From contig CAMLGP010000009.1 of NCBI GenBank assembly GCA_946479535.1, positions 1 to 16,395 of the forward strand: DNA of 16,395 nt, read 5' to 3'. Position 1 is the stretch's first letter. The number at the start of each line of letters is the position of its first letter. Shown in pieces: positions 1-6,845 of the stretch. Made by a program: the position numbers and the translations under genes. This DNA is from an uncultured Bacteroidota bacterium. Its GTDB lineage: Bacteria; Bacteroidota; Bacteroidia; Chitinophagales; Chitinophagaceae. Below the pieces are notes generated by a model. It had not been told where the DNA came from, made no database searches, and saw only the letters and a program-made list of their open reading frames with translations.

Positions 1-36
1 CCTCTGAATGATATATATCAGTGCCCGGAAATGCCC

Positions 37-531
37 TCAATGCTGGAAATAGAACCCCAGGAAGGTGTCGATATTCATCATATCTGCCAGTTCAGGGTCT
101 TTCTTCCGGTCAAATAAATATATACCCCACATATCGCCTTGATTATTAAGATCTATTAAGACCTGCTGCTGATCCGCTTTTTTAAAAAGAAGGTACCGCG
201 CGTGGGAGGTTTCAACAATTTTCAGCCCTGGCCAGTTCTTCTTTAATACCATCCGGGCATTCCGCATCTGGTAAAAGCTATTGTGCGTATCAGTTTCAAA
301 TTCCCTGGGACTGGTGATGGCTTTTAATTTGACAAGTTGAAGGCTGTCTGGACTGTAAAAAACAGCAGCAGACACCCTGATAATCAGAGTGTCTGAAAAA
401 CTGCCTGGTGGTTTTGTAATATCAACCGGTTTTTCCTGCTTTGTACTGTTTAGTTGTTTTATGGTTCCTGGCTTGTCAGCGCAGGATTGAATACTTATTA
501 TAAATACCAGAAAAGGAATCAGGGTTCTCAT
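37..531 (-). CDS. small predicted lipoprotein, function unknown
   Basis: Protein of 164 residues that I do not recognise. It begins with a short hydrophobic signal sequence ending in the lipobox-like I-Q-S-C at residues 14-17, so it is probably a lipoprotein exported through Sec and anchored by Cys17. The rest is hydrophilic, with no membrane segment and no recognisable catalytic motif. A middle part (about residues 75-150) mixes charged and aromatic residues like a small globular domain. It is the last gene of a four-gene minus-strand operon, 13 bases downstream of the DUF5777 barrel gene, so it is probably co-expressed with the YceI-like and heme lipoproteins. The start fits the signal peptide and the tight spacing. 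The gene is confidently real; its function is unknown. Confidence 0.75.
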   Translation of the reverse strand: MRTLIPFLVFIISIQSCADKPGTIKQLNSTKQEKPVDITKPPGSFSDTLIIRVSAAVFYSPDSLQLVKLKAITSPREFETDTHNSFYQMRNARMVLKKNWPGLKIVETSHARYLLFKKADQQQVLIDLNNQGDMWGIYLFDRKKDPELADMMNIDTFLGFYFQH

Positions 532-544
532 GTTGCCAGCGCAA

Positions 545-1486
545 TTAATAATTCCACAGGCGTGTGATATTGAAACCGATCAGGTACTGTCCAATAAAAT
601 GCGGATCATTCTGATTAAAATAATTATTCCGTTGAGGTATAATGGACCCGTAATTCCCCAGGAAGAACTGGAATGAATGCGCACTTGTTGTGAGTTCCAG
701 CCCAAAGGAAATATTGGGAGCCGGATTATTTGTATTATGCTTTGTAATGGGCTGATCATAATTAACTATAACAGCCATTGCCTCTTTTATTTTGAACCTT
801 CCGGAAAAGGATAACGCAAAATGATCCAGTTCCATTTCCTTAAAGATTGTTTTCCCGGTGCTGTCATTTTTTGTATAATACCCATTGACTGAGTTCATGT
901 GGGTAAGACTTGGCGCCACCTGCACAGATATCCTGTTTGTTAACTTACGGGCAATGATCAACTGGTTGAAATAAGAAAGCCGTTGGGAATTATATTTGAA
1001 AATAGAGTTGTCCGGATCTTTCCTGGTATCAACTGCCACATCTCCAAAGTAGGTCACGCTTACCGGGTACAGATCTTTTGTTTGTTTTATGATCGCATAT
1101 TTGGCATATCCTTCCCAGGTCATGTTCTGTTTTGTAATGGATAAGCCTACCATCAGGTTGTTAATGGGAACGTATTCAAAACCTAACCTGATATTGGAAG
1201 GAGAGAAAAATCCCCAGAAATCCTCATACCCATTTTTGAGTGTTCCGAACCGGTGCATGATATCCATTTCAAAAGTTCCTTTAATGGGTACCATTACCGT
1301 TTGATTGTCTATGATCCAGATGCCGGGAAATGTGCCTTTTACCGGTTTCGGTTTTACCCGTAGGGCAACTTCTTCTTTTACCTGGGCGCTATCCTGTGCC
1401 AGCACAGAAACCACTGGAGTTAGCAGCAGGCACGCCATGAACAGGAATGCTATGCTGTGTTCTGGTTTTTTTATTGTGAGTTTCAT
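545..1486 (-). CDS. DUF5777-type outer-membrane beta-barrel protein
   Basis: Protein of 313 residues with a Sec signal peptide: positively charged start, hydrophobic stretch at about 12-28, and an A-Q cleavage point near residue 30. The mature part alternates polar and aromatic/hydrophobic residues and ends in a strand-like tail finishing in Trp-Asn-Tyr, as expected for an outer-membrane barrel. The segment after the signal peptide (IWIIDNQTVMVPIKGTFE, then MHRFG and GYEDFWGFFSPSNIRLGFEY) matches my memory of the Bacteroidota DUF5777 barrel family. The molecular function of that family is not established. It lies 21 bases downstream of the heme lipoprotein gene and 13 bases upstream of the small lipoprotein gene, consistent with one operon. 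A role as outer-membrane partner of the exported YceI and heme proteins is inference from context only. Confidence 0.8.
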   Translation of the reverse strand: MKLTIKKPEHSIAFLFMACLLLTPVVSVLAQDSAQVKEEVALRVKPKPVKGTFPGIWIIDNQTVMVPIKGTFEMDIMHRFGTLKNGYEDFWGFFSPSNIRLGFEYVPINNLMVGLSITKQNMTWEGYAKYAIIKQTKDLYPVSVTYFGDVAVDTRKDPDNSIFKYNSQRLSYFNQLIIARKLTNRISVQVAPSLTHMNSVNGYYTKNDSTGKTIFKEMELDHFALSFSGRFKIKEAMAVIVNYDQPITKHNTNNPAPNISFGLELTTSAHSFQFFLGNYGSIIPQRNNYFNQNDPHFIGQYLIGFNITRLWNY

Positions 1487-1507
1487 TTTGTAATGTTTTA
1501 AACGGTG

Positions 1508-1891
1508 TTAATTGTTGGGTGCTCCGTTTCGTATCCAGTCGTATACCTTTTGCCGGTTTACAGCTGATGGTATATATTCTTTCATTTCACCGTTGATCAT
1601 AATATAAACAATACTTGACTTGGGAACAGTAGTATTGACAAACCCGCCATTCACCAATTGATTGTAAGAATCACTGGCTGCCAGGTATGGTTTGTGCGCC
1701 CCTGATACATGGCAACCTGTAAGTGCACAACTGGAATTGAAGAGGGGTTTCAGTTCTGTGCTGAAACTTACAGGCTGGGCAGGTCCGTCCGGATCAACAG
1801 TTGCTTCAGGAAGTATCACATCCTTGTAGCAACCTGCCAGTATCAACCCTGCTGTTACCATCACAGCTGCATATATGAATAGTTTTTTCAT
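1508..1891 (-). CDS. heme c-binding lipoprotein with CX4CH motif (cytochrome c-like)
   Basis: Protein of 127 residues. A lipoprotein signal peptide ends in I-L-A-G-C with the lipidated Cys at residue 21. The segment FSTELKPLFNSSCALTGCH at about 43-61 resembles the start of Planctomycete-type cytochrome c domains, where 'sf..di.Pif...C..CH' is typical. Here the heme site is C55-ALTG-C60-H61, that is CX4CH rather than the usual CXXCH. Met98 and Met103 lie in the C-terminal part, where the distal heme ligand is normally found, and the end (VYDWIRNGAPNN) is the usual closing helix of this domain. It probably acts as an electron carrier on the periplasmic or outer face of the envelope. It is second in the operon, 18 bases after the YceI-like gene. 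Heme attachment is inferred. Confidence 0.75.
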   Translation of the reverse strand: MKKLFIYAAVMVTAGLILAGCYKDVILPEATVDPDGPAQPVSFSTELKPLFNSSCALTGCHVSGAHKPYLAASDSYNQLVNGGFVNTTVPKSSIVYIMINGEMKEYIPSAVNRQKVYDWIRNGAPNN

Positions 1892-1909
1892 AATAGTTGA
1901 TTGAGATGG

Positions 1910-2704
1910 TTATTTGTTATTGAAATTCATGTTGCACTGAATATCAATTTTATCACCGATGCTTGTGCTTACTATGCCAAAATCTGTCTTATTGAACTGG
2001 AAGGACAACTGTAATCCAAATACATCATAAGGAGCTGTTCCGGCAATGGTAGCTCTTTTGACAAGTTTTAGTTTGCCTACCAGCGCTTTGGTTGCAGGGG
2101 CAGCCAATTTGCCCTGCCAGATCAAATTCAGATTTACGGTATAATCTCCGGTAGAAGGATCAAACGCAATTTTAGTGGTCTTGATCCTGGCCAGGTTGGA
2201 AACTGTCAGATTTTGGACTCCGGAAACAATTGCACTTGTGCCAAGTGTGGTTATATTACATCCGCCATCCCTTCCTGGCTCTCCTGTATTGGATTGATTG
2301 ATCTGGACGTAACCATTTAAATAACTTTTACTGTCATCTCCTTCATAAAACGCCCAGGATGTATCTTTTAATGGCTGGCCAGTTGTATTATAGTTGATCA
2401 TTTCGGCATCGAGTACATCATGCATGCCAAATTGATTGAAGCGGCCAGTTAATAATCCGGCTGCTCCAATATAGGCGCCAGACCATAATACACTGGAATG
2501 GACCTTATCAAGTTTCCATTCTGCGGCATTTCCACCTGTCATATTTCCCGGGAGAAATACTCCAGTACCTGGTTTATACGTAGTGCCGGTTATTGCGGGT
2601 GGGGGAGGGATTTCGTTATCGTGTTTGCAACCAATGATATAACCATAGCCACTTAAGGCCACCAATAGAATTAGCAATATTCTATTACTAAGCAGTGGTT
2701 TCAT
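1910..2704 (-). CDS. YceI-like domain lipoprotein
   Basis: Protein of 264 residues. A signal peptide ends in I-I-G-C with Cys26 as the probable lipidation site, followed by a charged, proline-rich linker. From about residue 62 the sequence WKLDKVHSSVLWSG is the typical opening of YceI-family domains ('W.ld..hS.v.f'). The end, FQFNKTDFGIVS near residues 237-248, matches the family's last strands. YceI proteins are lipocalin-like barrels that bind isoprenoid or other lipids; the ligand here is unknown. It differs from simple YceI proteins in its lipoprotein anchor and a long middle insert containing a GGCN motif. It is the first gene of the four-gene operon, and a Crp/Fnr-like palindrome lies about 80 bases upstream of its start. 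Family assignment is fairly sure; role in the operon is inferred. Confidence 0.75.
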   Translation of the reverse strand: MKPLLSNRILLILLVALSGYGYIIGCKHDNEIPPPPAITGTTYKPGTGVFLPGNMTGGNAAEWKLDKVHSSVLWSGAYIGAAGLLTGRFNQFGMHDVLDAEMINYNTTGQPLKDTSWAFYEGDDSKSYLNGYVQINQSNTGEPGRDGGCNITTLGTSAIVSGVQNLTVSNLARIKTTKIAFDPSTGDYTVNLNLIWQGKLAAPATKALVGKLKLVKRATIAGTAPYDVFGLQLSFQFNKTDFGIVSTSIGDKIDIQCNMNFNNK

Positions 2705-2747
2705 GATTTATTTATTTTTATTTGGAGGTAAATAATTTTATCCCCCG

Positions 2748-2755
2748 CAAGGTAG
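2748..2755 (-). promoter_or_regulatory. candidate -7 box upstream of the YceI operon
   Basis: On the minus strand these bases read CTACCTTG. This is a weak relative of the Bacteroidota -7 consensus TAnnTTTG that keeps the final TTG. Its last G lies 35.5 bases from the centre of the palindrome at 2777-2790, the same offset seen at the DUF2892 and persulfide dioxygenase promoters in this window. Transcription would start near 2742, giving a leader of about 38 bases. The assignment rests mainly on this spacing. Confidence 0.35.
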
Positions 2756-2776
2756 ATAGGCAGTATTTGTTACTTC

Positions 2777-2790
2777 ATGATTATAATCAA
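2777..2790 (-). promoter_or_regulatory. Crp/Fnr-like operator upstream of the YceI/heme lipoprotein operon
   Basis: On the minus strand this reads TTGAT-TATA-ATCAT, one base away from the FNR consensus TTGAT-N4-ATCAA. The inner part TGATTATAATCA is a perfect dyad. Its centre (2783.5) lies about 41-42 bases upstream of the inferred transcription start, the classic class II activator position. The natural candidate regulator is the Crp/Fnr protein encoded at 13396-14031, although other Crp/Fnr proteins of the organism could bind instead. Confidence 0.45.
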
Positions 2791-2839
2791 CGATACCGGT
2801 GAGATAAGTCAGGCGAGAGCTAACTCAAGAAGGGTCAAT

Positions 2840-3343
2840 CTATTTTCTTAATCTTTTGCTGAAGAAATATAGCAGCGTAACAAGAAGAAATGCTCCAAAT
2901 TGGAGAAGCAGGCTATCGGTATATATCTTCATGTCATTCTGCACAACATTATTGTCTTGAGCTTCTATTTTATGAAAAAGTAAATCCCTGCAAAGGAGAA
3001 AAAAAATGGGGAGGCTATGCAAAAGGCTAAATATTGGCCTTTTGCGAAAAACAGGTAGCAGGAATAGTAGAGACAGTATTGCCCATACGGTCCAGTAGGG
3101 CTGCTGAATGGAAGATCTGATATGGGTTAGGGAATAATCGGGATACAGTTGCCTAAATTGGAGACCCAGGTATAAAATTCCCGTAATGGCATAACCCAGC
3201 GGTAAAAGTGAAGCAATTTTTATAACGTTACCAGTTTTCTGGCTGCCAGCCAGAACATTTACTAATGCATAAAGTAAAGGATAGCCAGAAAAGAAGGCTA
3301 ATAATTCAAGCTGCTGAATATATGTAAAGAAACTGGAGTCCAT
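2840..3343 (-). CDS. integral membrane protein, five predicted helices, function unknown
   Basis: Protein of 167 residues that I cannot assign to a family. Hydrophobic segments at about 13-31, 40-60, 82-99, 103-121 and 144-162 predict five membrane helices. The C-terminal KRLRK tail would stay in the cytoplasm by the positive-inside rule. There is no signal peptide beyond the first helix and no metal-binding or catalytic motif stands out; the only Cys is Cys118 in helix four. It stands alone on the minus strand, 135 bases upstream of the YceI-like gene, and has its own well-formed promoter about 75-105 bases upstream of the start. It ends in TAG, showing that amber is a normal stop in this genome. 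Confidence 0.7.
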   Translation of the reverse strand: MDSSFFTYIQQLELLAFFSGYPLLYALVNVLAGSQKTGNVIKIASLLPLGYAITGILYLGLQFRQLYPDYSLTHIRSSIQQPYWTVWAILSLLFLLPVFRKRPIFSLLHSLPIFFLLCRDLLFHKIEAQDNNVVQNDMKIYTDSLLLQFGAFLLVTLLYFFSKRLRK

Positions 3344-3407
3344 TCTGGATTTGGTTACGAAGGTAGCCGCCAGAGAACGTTACAATAGAAAATATTTTGA
3401 TGAAGAG

Positions 3408-3419
3408 TGGGAATTCCCA
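3408..3419. repeat. perfect 12-base palindrome at the predicted transcription start
   Basis: TGGGAATTCCCA is a perfect 12-base dyad that overlaps the last bases of the -7 box at 3418-3425 and reaches to about the predicted start site. A repressor operator is a possible reading because of this position. No regulator is known for it here, and a short chance palindrome is possible. Confidence 0.35.
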
Positions 3420-3447
3420 AAATTATCCTGGTTAACCTTTTTATCAA
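3418..3447 (-). promoter_or_regulatory. Bacteroidota-type promoter (TTG-N19-TAnnTTTG) for the membrane protein gene
   Basis: On the minus strand a TTG at 3447-3445 is followed after 19 bases by TAATTTTG at 3425-3418. This is a full match to the -7 box TAnnTTTG with the usual 19-21 base spacing to the -33 TTG of the primary sigma factor of this phylum. Transcription would start near 3412 and give a leader of roughly 70 bases before the gene starting at 3343. The best match to the vegetative consensus that I found in the window. Confidence 0.55.
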
Positions 3448-3580
3448 GATCATTTCTGTTTTTCCCGCGTCAGATTATGAGGTAGATAATAATCAAAAGA
3501 AAGGAAACAGAAAAAATAAACGTCAAAAGACTGAACAGGAAAAAATTGTAGTTTCAGCCAGCGCTTCTTAAAATTGTACC

Positions 3581-4345
3581 ATGACTAGCCGCTTTACCGG
3601 GATCTTTTTCTCCCTTTTAGTGCTGCATTTATCCAGCTATGGACAGGCAGACAATGAAATACAGGTTTATTCTTCTCCTACCATCCAGAAAGGGTGGACA
3701 ATGATTGAATTGCACAGCAATCATACTTTTAGGGGGAGTGATTACCTCATTGACTCAAAATCAGCTCACTGGACCAATGAAACGCTGGAGATCACACACG
3801 GAGTTGCCAGGAATTTTGAAATTGGATTCTATACATTTACCGGATTTGCCCCTCGTGGAGGTTACCAATACCTGGGCAACCAGATACGACCCAGGGTAAC
3901 TGTACCTGGAGAATGGAAATGGCCGGTTGGCGCCAGCCTTTCGGCGGAATTTGGATTTTTTCGTCCGGACAAAGACAGTAAGTTTATCTGGCAGGGTGAG
4001 ATCCGGCCCATAGTTGATAAAACAATAAAGAACTGGTACTTTACTTTCAACCCCAATATTGAGTTTGCGATCTCCGGTGATAATAAAGGTGTTGCATTAA
4101 CTCCACAATTCAAAACCGTATATACTATTGAGAAAAAAGTAGGTGTTGGTGTTGAGTACTATGCTGCACTGGGTTCCTTCAAGGTTATATTGCCAGGCCG
4201 GTTGCAGGAACATTTGATCGGTCCCATGATTGATCTTTATGTTAATCCTAACTGGGAGGTAAATGGCGGCGTTCTCTTTGGGTTGACAAAAAACTCTAAT
4301 CAGCAGATAGTAAAACTTCTGCTGGGCAGGCGCATCGGGAAATAA
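3581..4345 (+). CDS. outer-membrane beta-barrel-like protein, function unknown
   Basis: Protein of 254 residues with a Sec signal peptide: Arg4, hydrophobic stretch 8-18, and likely cleavage after Y-G-Q near residue 22. The mature part shows repeated strand-length segments with alternating aromatic and small residues (for example FEIGFYTFTGFAP, WYFTFNPNIEFAI and VGVGVEYYAALGSF) and a C-terminal strand, typical of a small outer-membrane barrel. It is reminiscent of the MetA-pathway/transporter-like outer-membrane proteins of Gram-negative bacteria, but the match is too loose for a specific call. It is a single plus-strand gene facing the L,D-transpeptidase gene, and its start is supported by the signal peptide. 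No clear promoter was recognised upstream. Confidence 0.7.
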   Translation: MTSRFTGIFFSLLVLHLSSYGQADNEIQVYSSPTIQKGWTMIELHSNHTFRGSDYLIDSKSAHWTNETLEITHGVARNFEIGFYTFTGFAPRGGYQYLGNQIRPRVTVPGEWKWPVGASLSAEFGFFRPDKDSKFIWQGEIRPIVDKTIKNWYFTFNPNIEFAISGDNKGVALTPQFKTVYTIEKKVGVGVEYYAALGSFKVILPGRLQEHLIGPMIDLYVNPNWEVNGGVLFGLTKNSNQQIVKLLLGRRIGK

Positions 4346-4387
4346 AACGGATTCCATCTGTTTCATTTTTTGATGGCCTGATAAATT

Positions 4388-5935
4388 TTACCGAAACTTT
4401 TTATAGGGATCGTCATACCAAATGACTCTTCCGGTACTATCTGTTCCTGCCGGATTATACCAAACTACTACAGGCATTTTTATATCAGCCTTAACTGTAA
4501 TTGGTGATTGGTTATAGATACATCCTTTTTCTGTAAGGGTATCAATAGCTATCTGATTATTTTTCAAAACGAGGTGGCCTAATTCCATTGGCTTTTCCAT
4601 TCTCATGCAGCCATGACTGAAATATCGTTTGTTTAAAGGGAAAAGACTTTTAAGAGGAGTATCGTGCAGATATACTGTAAATGGGTTATAAAAATCCAGT
4701 TTAATGAGGCCTAATGCATTATCGCAGCCGGTGGACTGCCGGATCCTGTAAGGGAAATTGGAAGCGGTCATTGACGACCAGTCAACCTTATAGGGATTTA
4801 TCACTTTTCCATTTTCGTTGATGATCTGGAAATTATTTGCATTCACAAAGCCCGGATTTCGTTTTATGGATGACAATAATTCTTTATTGACAATATTTTT
4901 AGGAACCATCCAGTAAGGATAAAGAATAACATCGCTAATCCGGCTGCAGAGGGTTGGGGTTGGTGTTGAAGGCTTCCCTACCACCATTCGCATTTCCAGG
5001 ATTACTTTGGATTGATCATATACCTTCATATAGGCAGCTGGTATATTAACCACAACCACAGGCATTTCACGGGTAAGGCAATTCAACCAGCGATAATAAT
5101 TAAGTGCTAAATGTAGCTGCTTTATCCGGGCGGCCATGGGTACATTAAGTTCAGCAAGAATGGTGGCCCTTAATACGCCATCAGCCATAAGGCTGAATTG
5201 ACGCTGGGCCTCTTTTACATTTTGTAATATCATGGTATCTGAACCTGGTTCCCTGAACTCAGAGATGCCCAGATAATATAATTTCTTTAATAGGGGTTTG
5301 TTGAGATGGCTGACCTTATTGGATATAATTTTTTCTTCCTTATAATATCCGTCTGAGAATAAGGTTTCAAGCTGTTCAATTTTTTTTCGTATTAGTATGA
5401 TTTCCTGCATTTTGGATTCCCATTTATCCAACAGGCATAACTGGTTTTGAGTAATGCATTCAGCCAGCAAATGTGGTATGTTACTGCAGGAAGGTCTATA
5501 GTTCAATCCATCATAACGCAGGTCAGGAGTGGTATTCCCCTGCATAAAATCATTAAAGAAATGGATGGCTGCATCAGTAAATTTAAGTTCGGCAACCACT
5601 GTATCTTCAGCAGTTTTAAGTAGGGACTTGCTGGAAGAGAACGCTTCTATGAATTCCGCCTGGTAATCCTGCCTGTTCAATCCTTCTTTTGCAGCATCTT
5701 CCAGGAGCTTCAGTAATATCTGCCTGTTGTAGCCATTGTCTTCCCCAATCCAGGAATAATTATAATTGATGAGGCTGTAATATTCTTTTAGCTCTTTTTC
5801 CCGGCTAATGCCTGTGATTTTTGCCAATTCTGCGGACTGAACATATCGTTTCAGGAGATCTGAATTCAATTGTGCATAGGATAATTGACTAACGAAGACG
5901 AATAAAACCAGAAGATACATCCATGGTCTGTTCAT
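4388..5935 (-). CDS. YcbB-type L,D-transpeptidase, exported
   Basis: I chose ATG at 5935, giving 515 residues. It places a clean signal peptide (hydrophobic residues 6-18, S-Y-A-Q cleavage near 21) at the N-terminus and overlaps the upstream stop as ATGA. An earlier in-frame ATG at 5962 would add nine charged residues. Order: N-terminal scaffold-like region (about 30-220), a peptidoglycan-binding-like segment (about 231-271, ending in the L-N-V-P...R..Q pattern), and a YkuD catalytic domain (about 293-480). The catalytic Cys443 sits in S-H-G-C-M-R, with His441 and upstream His424 in Y-L-H-D-T-P. Such enzymes make meso-DAP to meso-DAP (3-3) cross-links in periplasmic peptidoglycan or attach proteins to it. 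The specific substrate is unknown. All expected active-site residues are present. Confidence 0.88.
   Translation of the reverse strand: MNRPWMYLLVLFVFVSQLSYAQLNSDLLKRYVQSAELAKITGISREKELKEYYSLINYNYSWIGEDNGYNRQILLKLLEDAAKEGLNRQDYQAEFIEAFSSSKSLLKTAEDTVVAELKFTDAAIHFFNDFMQGNTTPDLRYDGLNYRPSCSNIPHLLAECITQNQLCLLDKWESKMQEIILIRKKIEQLETLFSDGYYKEEKIISNKVSHLNKPLLKKLYYLGISEFREPGSDTMILQNVKEAQRQFSLMADGVLRATILAELNVPMAARIKQLHLALNYYRWLNCLTREMPVVVVNIPAAYMKVYDQSKVILEMRMVVGKPSTPTPTLCSRISDVILYPYWMVPKNIVNKELLSSIKRNPGFVNANNFQIINENGKVINPYKVDWSSMTASNFPYRIRQSTGCDNALGLIKLDFYNPFTVYLHDTPLKSLFPLNKRYFSHGCMRMEKPMELGHLVLKNNQIAIDTLTEKGCIYNQSPITVKADIKMPVVVWYNPAGTDSTGRVIWYDDPYKKFR
5932..5935 (-). promoter_or_regulatory. ATGA stop-start overlap coupling zinc-ribbon and L,D-transpeptidase genes
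   Basis: On the minus strand the TGA stop of the zinc-ribbon gene and the ATG of the L,D-transpeptidase share the sequence ATGA. No Shine-Dalgarno-like sequence precedes this ATG, so re-initiation by ribosomes finishing the first gene is the simplest way to start the second. This overlap is the main reason for preferring 5935 to 5962 as the start. Confidence 0.6.
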
Positions 5936-6207
5936 GTTGTTGCTTTTTCTTTTGCTTTCCATCGTTTCAATTCCGGAAGTCTTACTACTGCTGTTTCAAT
6001 TATATCCTCAGGAATATGTTGCTCTTCCATTTTCTTAATAACCAGTGAGCGCATATCTTCCAGGGTCATATCCGGATTTACAAAATGCCCCTGTTTATAG
6101 CAGTATCTGCAATATTCTGACGCAGGAGTGCCGTCGTTTTCTGTTCCTAACAGGCCAGGATCTGTTAATGGCATACTGCAACTCTGGCAGAATTTCATAG
6201 TATCCAT
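5932..6207 (-). CDS. small zinc-ribbon protein (putative zinc ribbon, PF12674-like)
   Basis: Protein of 91 residues. Cys7-x2-Cys10 (CQSCSMPL) and Cys33-x2-Cys36 (YCRYC) form a four-cysteine zinc ribbon. The intervening L-G-T-E-N-D-G and the 'eYCrYCy..G.F' pattern are those of the putative zinc-ribbon family PF12674. The C-terminal half is charged and helical, ending KAKEKATT. It has no signal peptide, so it is cytoplasmic. Its stop overlaps the next gene's start by four bases (ATGA, 5932-5935), implying translational coupling to the exported L,D-transpeptidase. An alternative start is Met4, which gives the family's usual MKFCQSC beginning. Whether it binds nucleic acid, protein or only zinc is unknown. 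Confidence 0.8.
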   Translation of the reverse strand: MDTMKFCQSCSMPLTDPGLLGTENDGTPASEYCRYCYKQGHFVNPDMTLEDMRSLVIKKMEEQHIPEDIIETAVVRLPELKRWKAKEKATT

Positions 6208-6228
6208 AATTTCTTTTTTATAGTTGAT

Positions 6229-6258
6229 AAAAAGGCCCGCCAGCTTGTATGACGGGCC
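6229..6258 (-). terminator. intrinsic terminator after hsp20
   Basis: On the minus strand GGCCCGTCA (6258-6250) pairs with TGGCGGGCC (6242-6234) around a seven-base loop. The nine-pair GC-rich stem has one G-T wobble and is followed at once by TTTTT (6233-6229). It lies 20 bases after the hsp20 stop and ends the hsp20 transcript before the zinc-ribbon gene. This is the clearest intrinsic terminator in the window. Confidence 0.85.
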
Positions 6259-6278
6259 CAGATCAACGGAGTGCTGGT

Positions 6279-6722
6279 CTACTTTACTGCTATTTTCTTA
6301 GCTGTAGCTTTTTTGGCTTCTTCCTTACGGGGAAGAGTAAGTTTTAGTACGCCCTCCTCATACTTTGCTTCAATTTTTTCCTTGTTTACTTCTTCAGGCA
6401 GGGTAAAAGAGCGGCTGAAAGAAGAATAATTGTATTCTTTGCGGGTGAAGGTCTTGTCCTTTTCTTCTTTCGTTTCTTCTTTCTCAGAGCTGATGGTAAG
6501 CATGTTTCCATTCACATCTATCTTGAAATCATCCTTTTTCAAACCAGGTACAGCAAGAGATACCTCGTAATTGTCGTTGTTTTCATTAATATTTACTGCA
6601 GGTACAGAGAGGGTTCTTCCGAATAAACTTCCGTTATCAAACCATTCATTCCAGGGTTTGAAGAAGTCATTGAATAATGTAGGAAGGTTTTCGGGTGCCT
6701 TGGTTAATGCATTTGTTGCCAT
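6279..6722 (-). CDS. Hsp20/alpha-crystallin family small heat-shock protein
   Basis: Protein of 147 residues, the usual length for a bacterial small heat-shock protein. The N-terminal arm (1-40) is rich in Phe, Trp and Leu. The alpha-crystallin domain spans about 41-133, with P-A-V-N-I-N, Y-E-V-S-L-A-V-P-G and the family's G-V-L-K-L-T-L-P at 124-131. The tail carries an I-A-V motif (144-146) matching the I-x-I/V contact used for oligomer assembly. These cytoplasmic proteins hold unfolding proteins for ATP-dependent refolding. It is monocistronic, bounded by a strong terminator and its own promoter. It has a perfect Shine-Dalgarno sequence, unusual in this phylum, and an FNR-like palindrome further upstream. 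Confidence 0.93.
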   Translation of the reverse strand: MATNALTKAPENLPTLFNDFFKPWNEWFDNGSLFGRTLSVPAVNINENNDNYEVSLAVPGLKKDDFKIDVNGNMLTISSEKEETKEEKDKTFTRKEYNYSSFSRSFTLPEEVNKEKIEAKYEEGVLKLTLPRKEEAKKATAKKIAVK

Positions 6723-6726
6723 AATT

Positions 6727-6732
6727 CCTCCT
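6727..6732 (-). promoter_or_regulatory. strong Shine-Dalgarno sequence before hsp20
   Basis: On the minus strand AGGAGG sits four bases (AATT) before the ATG at 6722. Bacteroidota genes seldom carry so full an anti-Shine-Dalgarno match, and most other genes here lack one. It suggests high or conditional translation of hsp20. The spacer is slightly shorter than the optimum in other phyla. Confidence 0.6.
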
Positions 6733-6759
6733 TTTTTTTGAATACTGTAATTTGTTAGT

Positions 6760-6767
6760 CAAATGTA
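6760..6767 (-). promoter_or_regulatory. -7 box (TACATTTG) of the hsp20 promoter
   Basis: On the minus strand TACATTTG is a full match to TAnnTTTG. It would start transcription near 6754, with a leader of about 32 bases that includes the AGGAGG. I found no good -33 TTG at the usual distance, so an activator or alternative recognition may be needed. Confidence 0.5.
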
Positions 6768-6797
6768 AGAGGGTGCTTTACCCGTTTGAAACGATCT

Positions 6798-6825
6798 TGA
6801 TCAACTCCAGGTCTGAGTTTGATCA
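6798..6825. repeat. imperfect inverted repeat between hsp20 and the methyltransferase gene
   Basis: TGATCAACTC (6798-6807) is matched by GAGTTTGATCA (6815-6825) around the seven-base spacer CAGGTCT: ten base pairs with a single extra T. Each arm also contains the palindrome TGATCA. It lies in a divergent promoter region, is not followed by a T tract, and so looks more like an operator or a pair of operators than a terminator. The binding protein is unknown. Confidence 0.5.
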
Positions 6826-6831
6826 GTACTA

Positions 6832-6845
6832 TTGATAATTATCAT
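6832..6845. promoter_or_regulatory. FNR-like palindrome between hsp20 and the methyltransferase gene
   Basis: TTGAT-AATT-ATCAT differs at one base from the FNR consensus TTGAT-N4-ATCAA, and the core TGATAATTATCA is a perfect dyad. It lies in the 190-base divergent intergenic region. Towards hsp20, a TGGAGTTG box ends 36.5 bases from its centre, a weak -7 candidate. The stronger hsp20 box at 6760-6767 is about 78 bases away, so the target promoter is uncertain. Confidence 0.4.

Noticed and set aside
4346..4387. Possible hairpin (CCATC...GATGG) between convergent genes
   Set aside because: A five-pair stem with a long T-rich loop is not convincing as a terminator.
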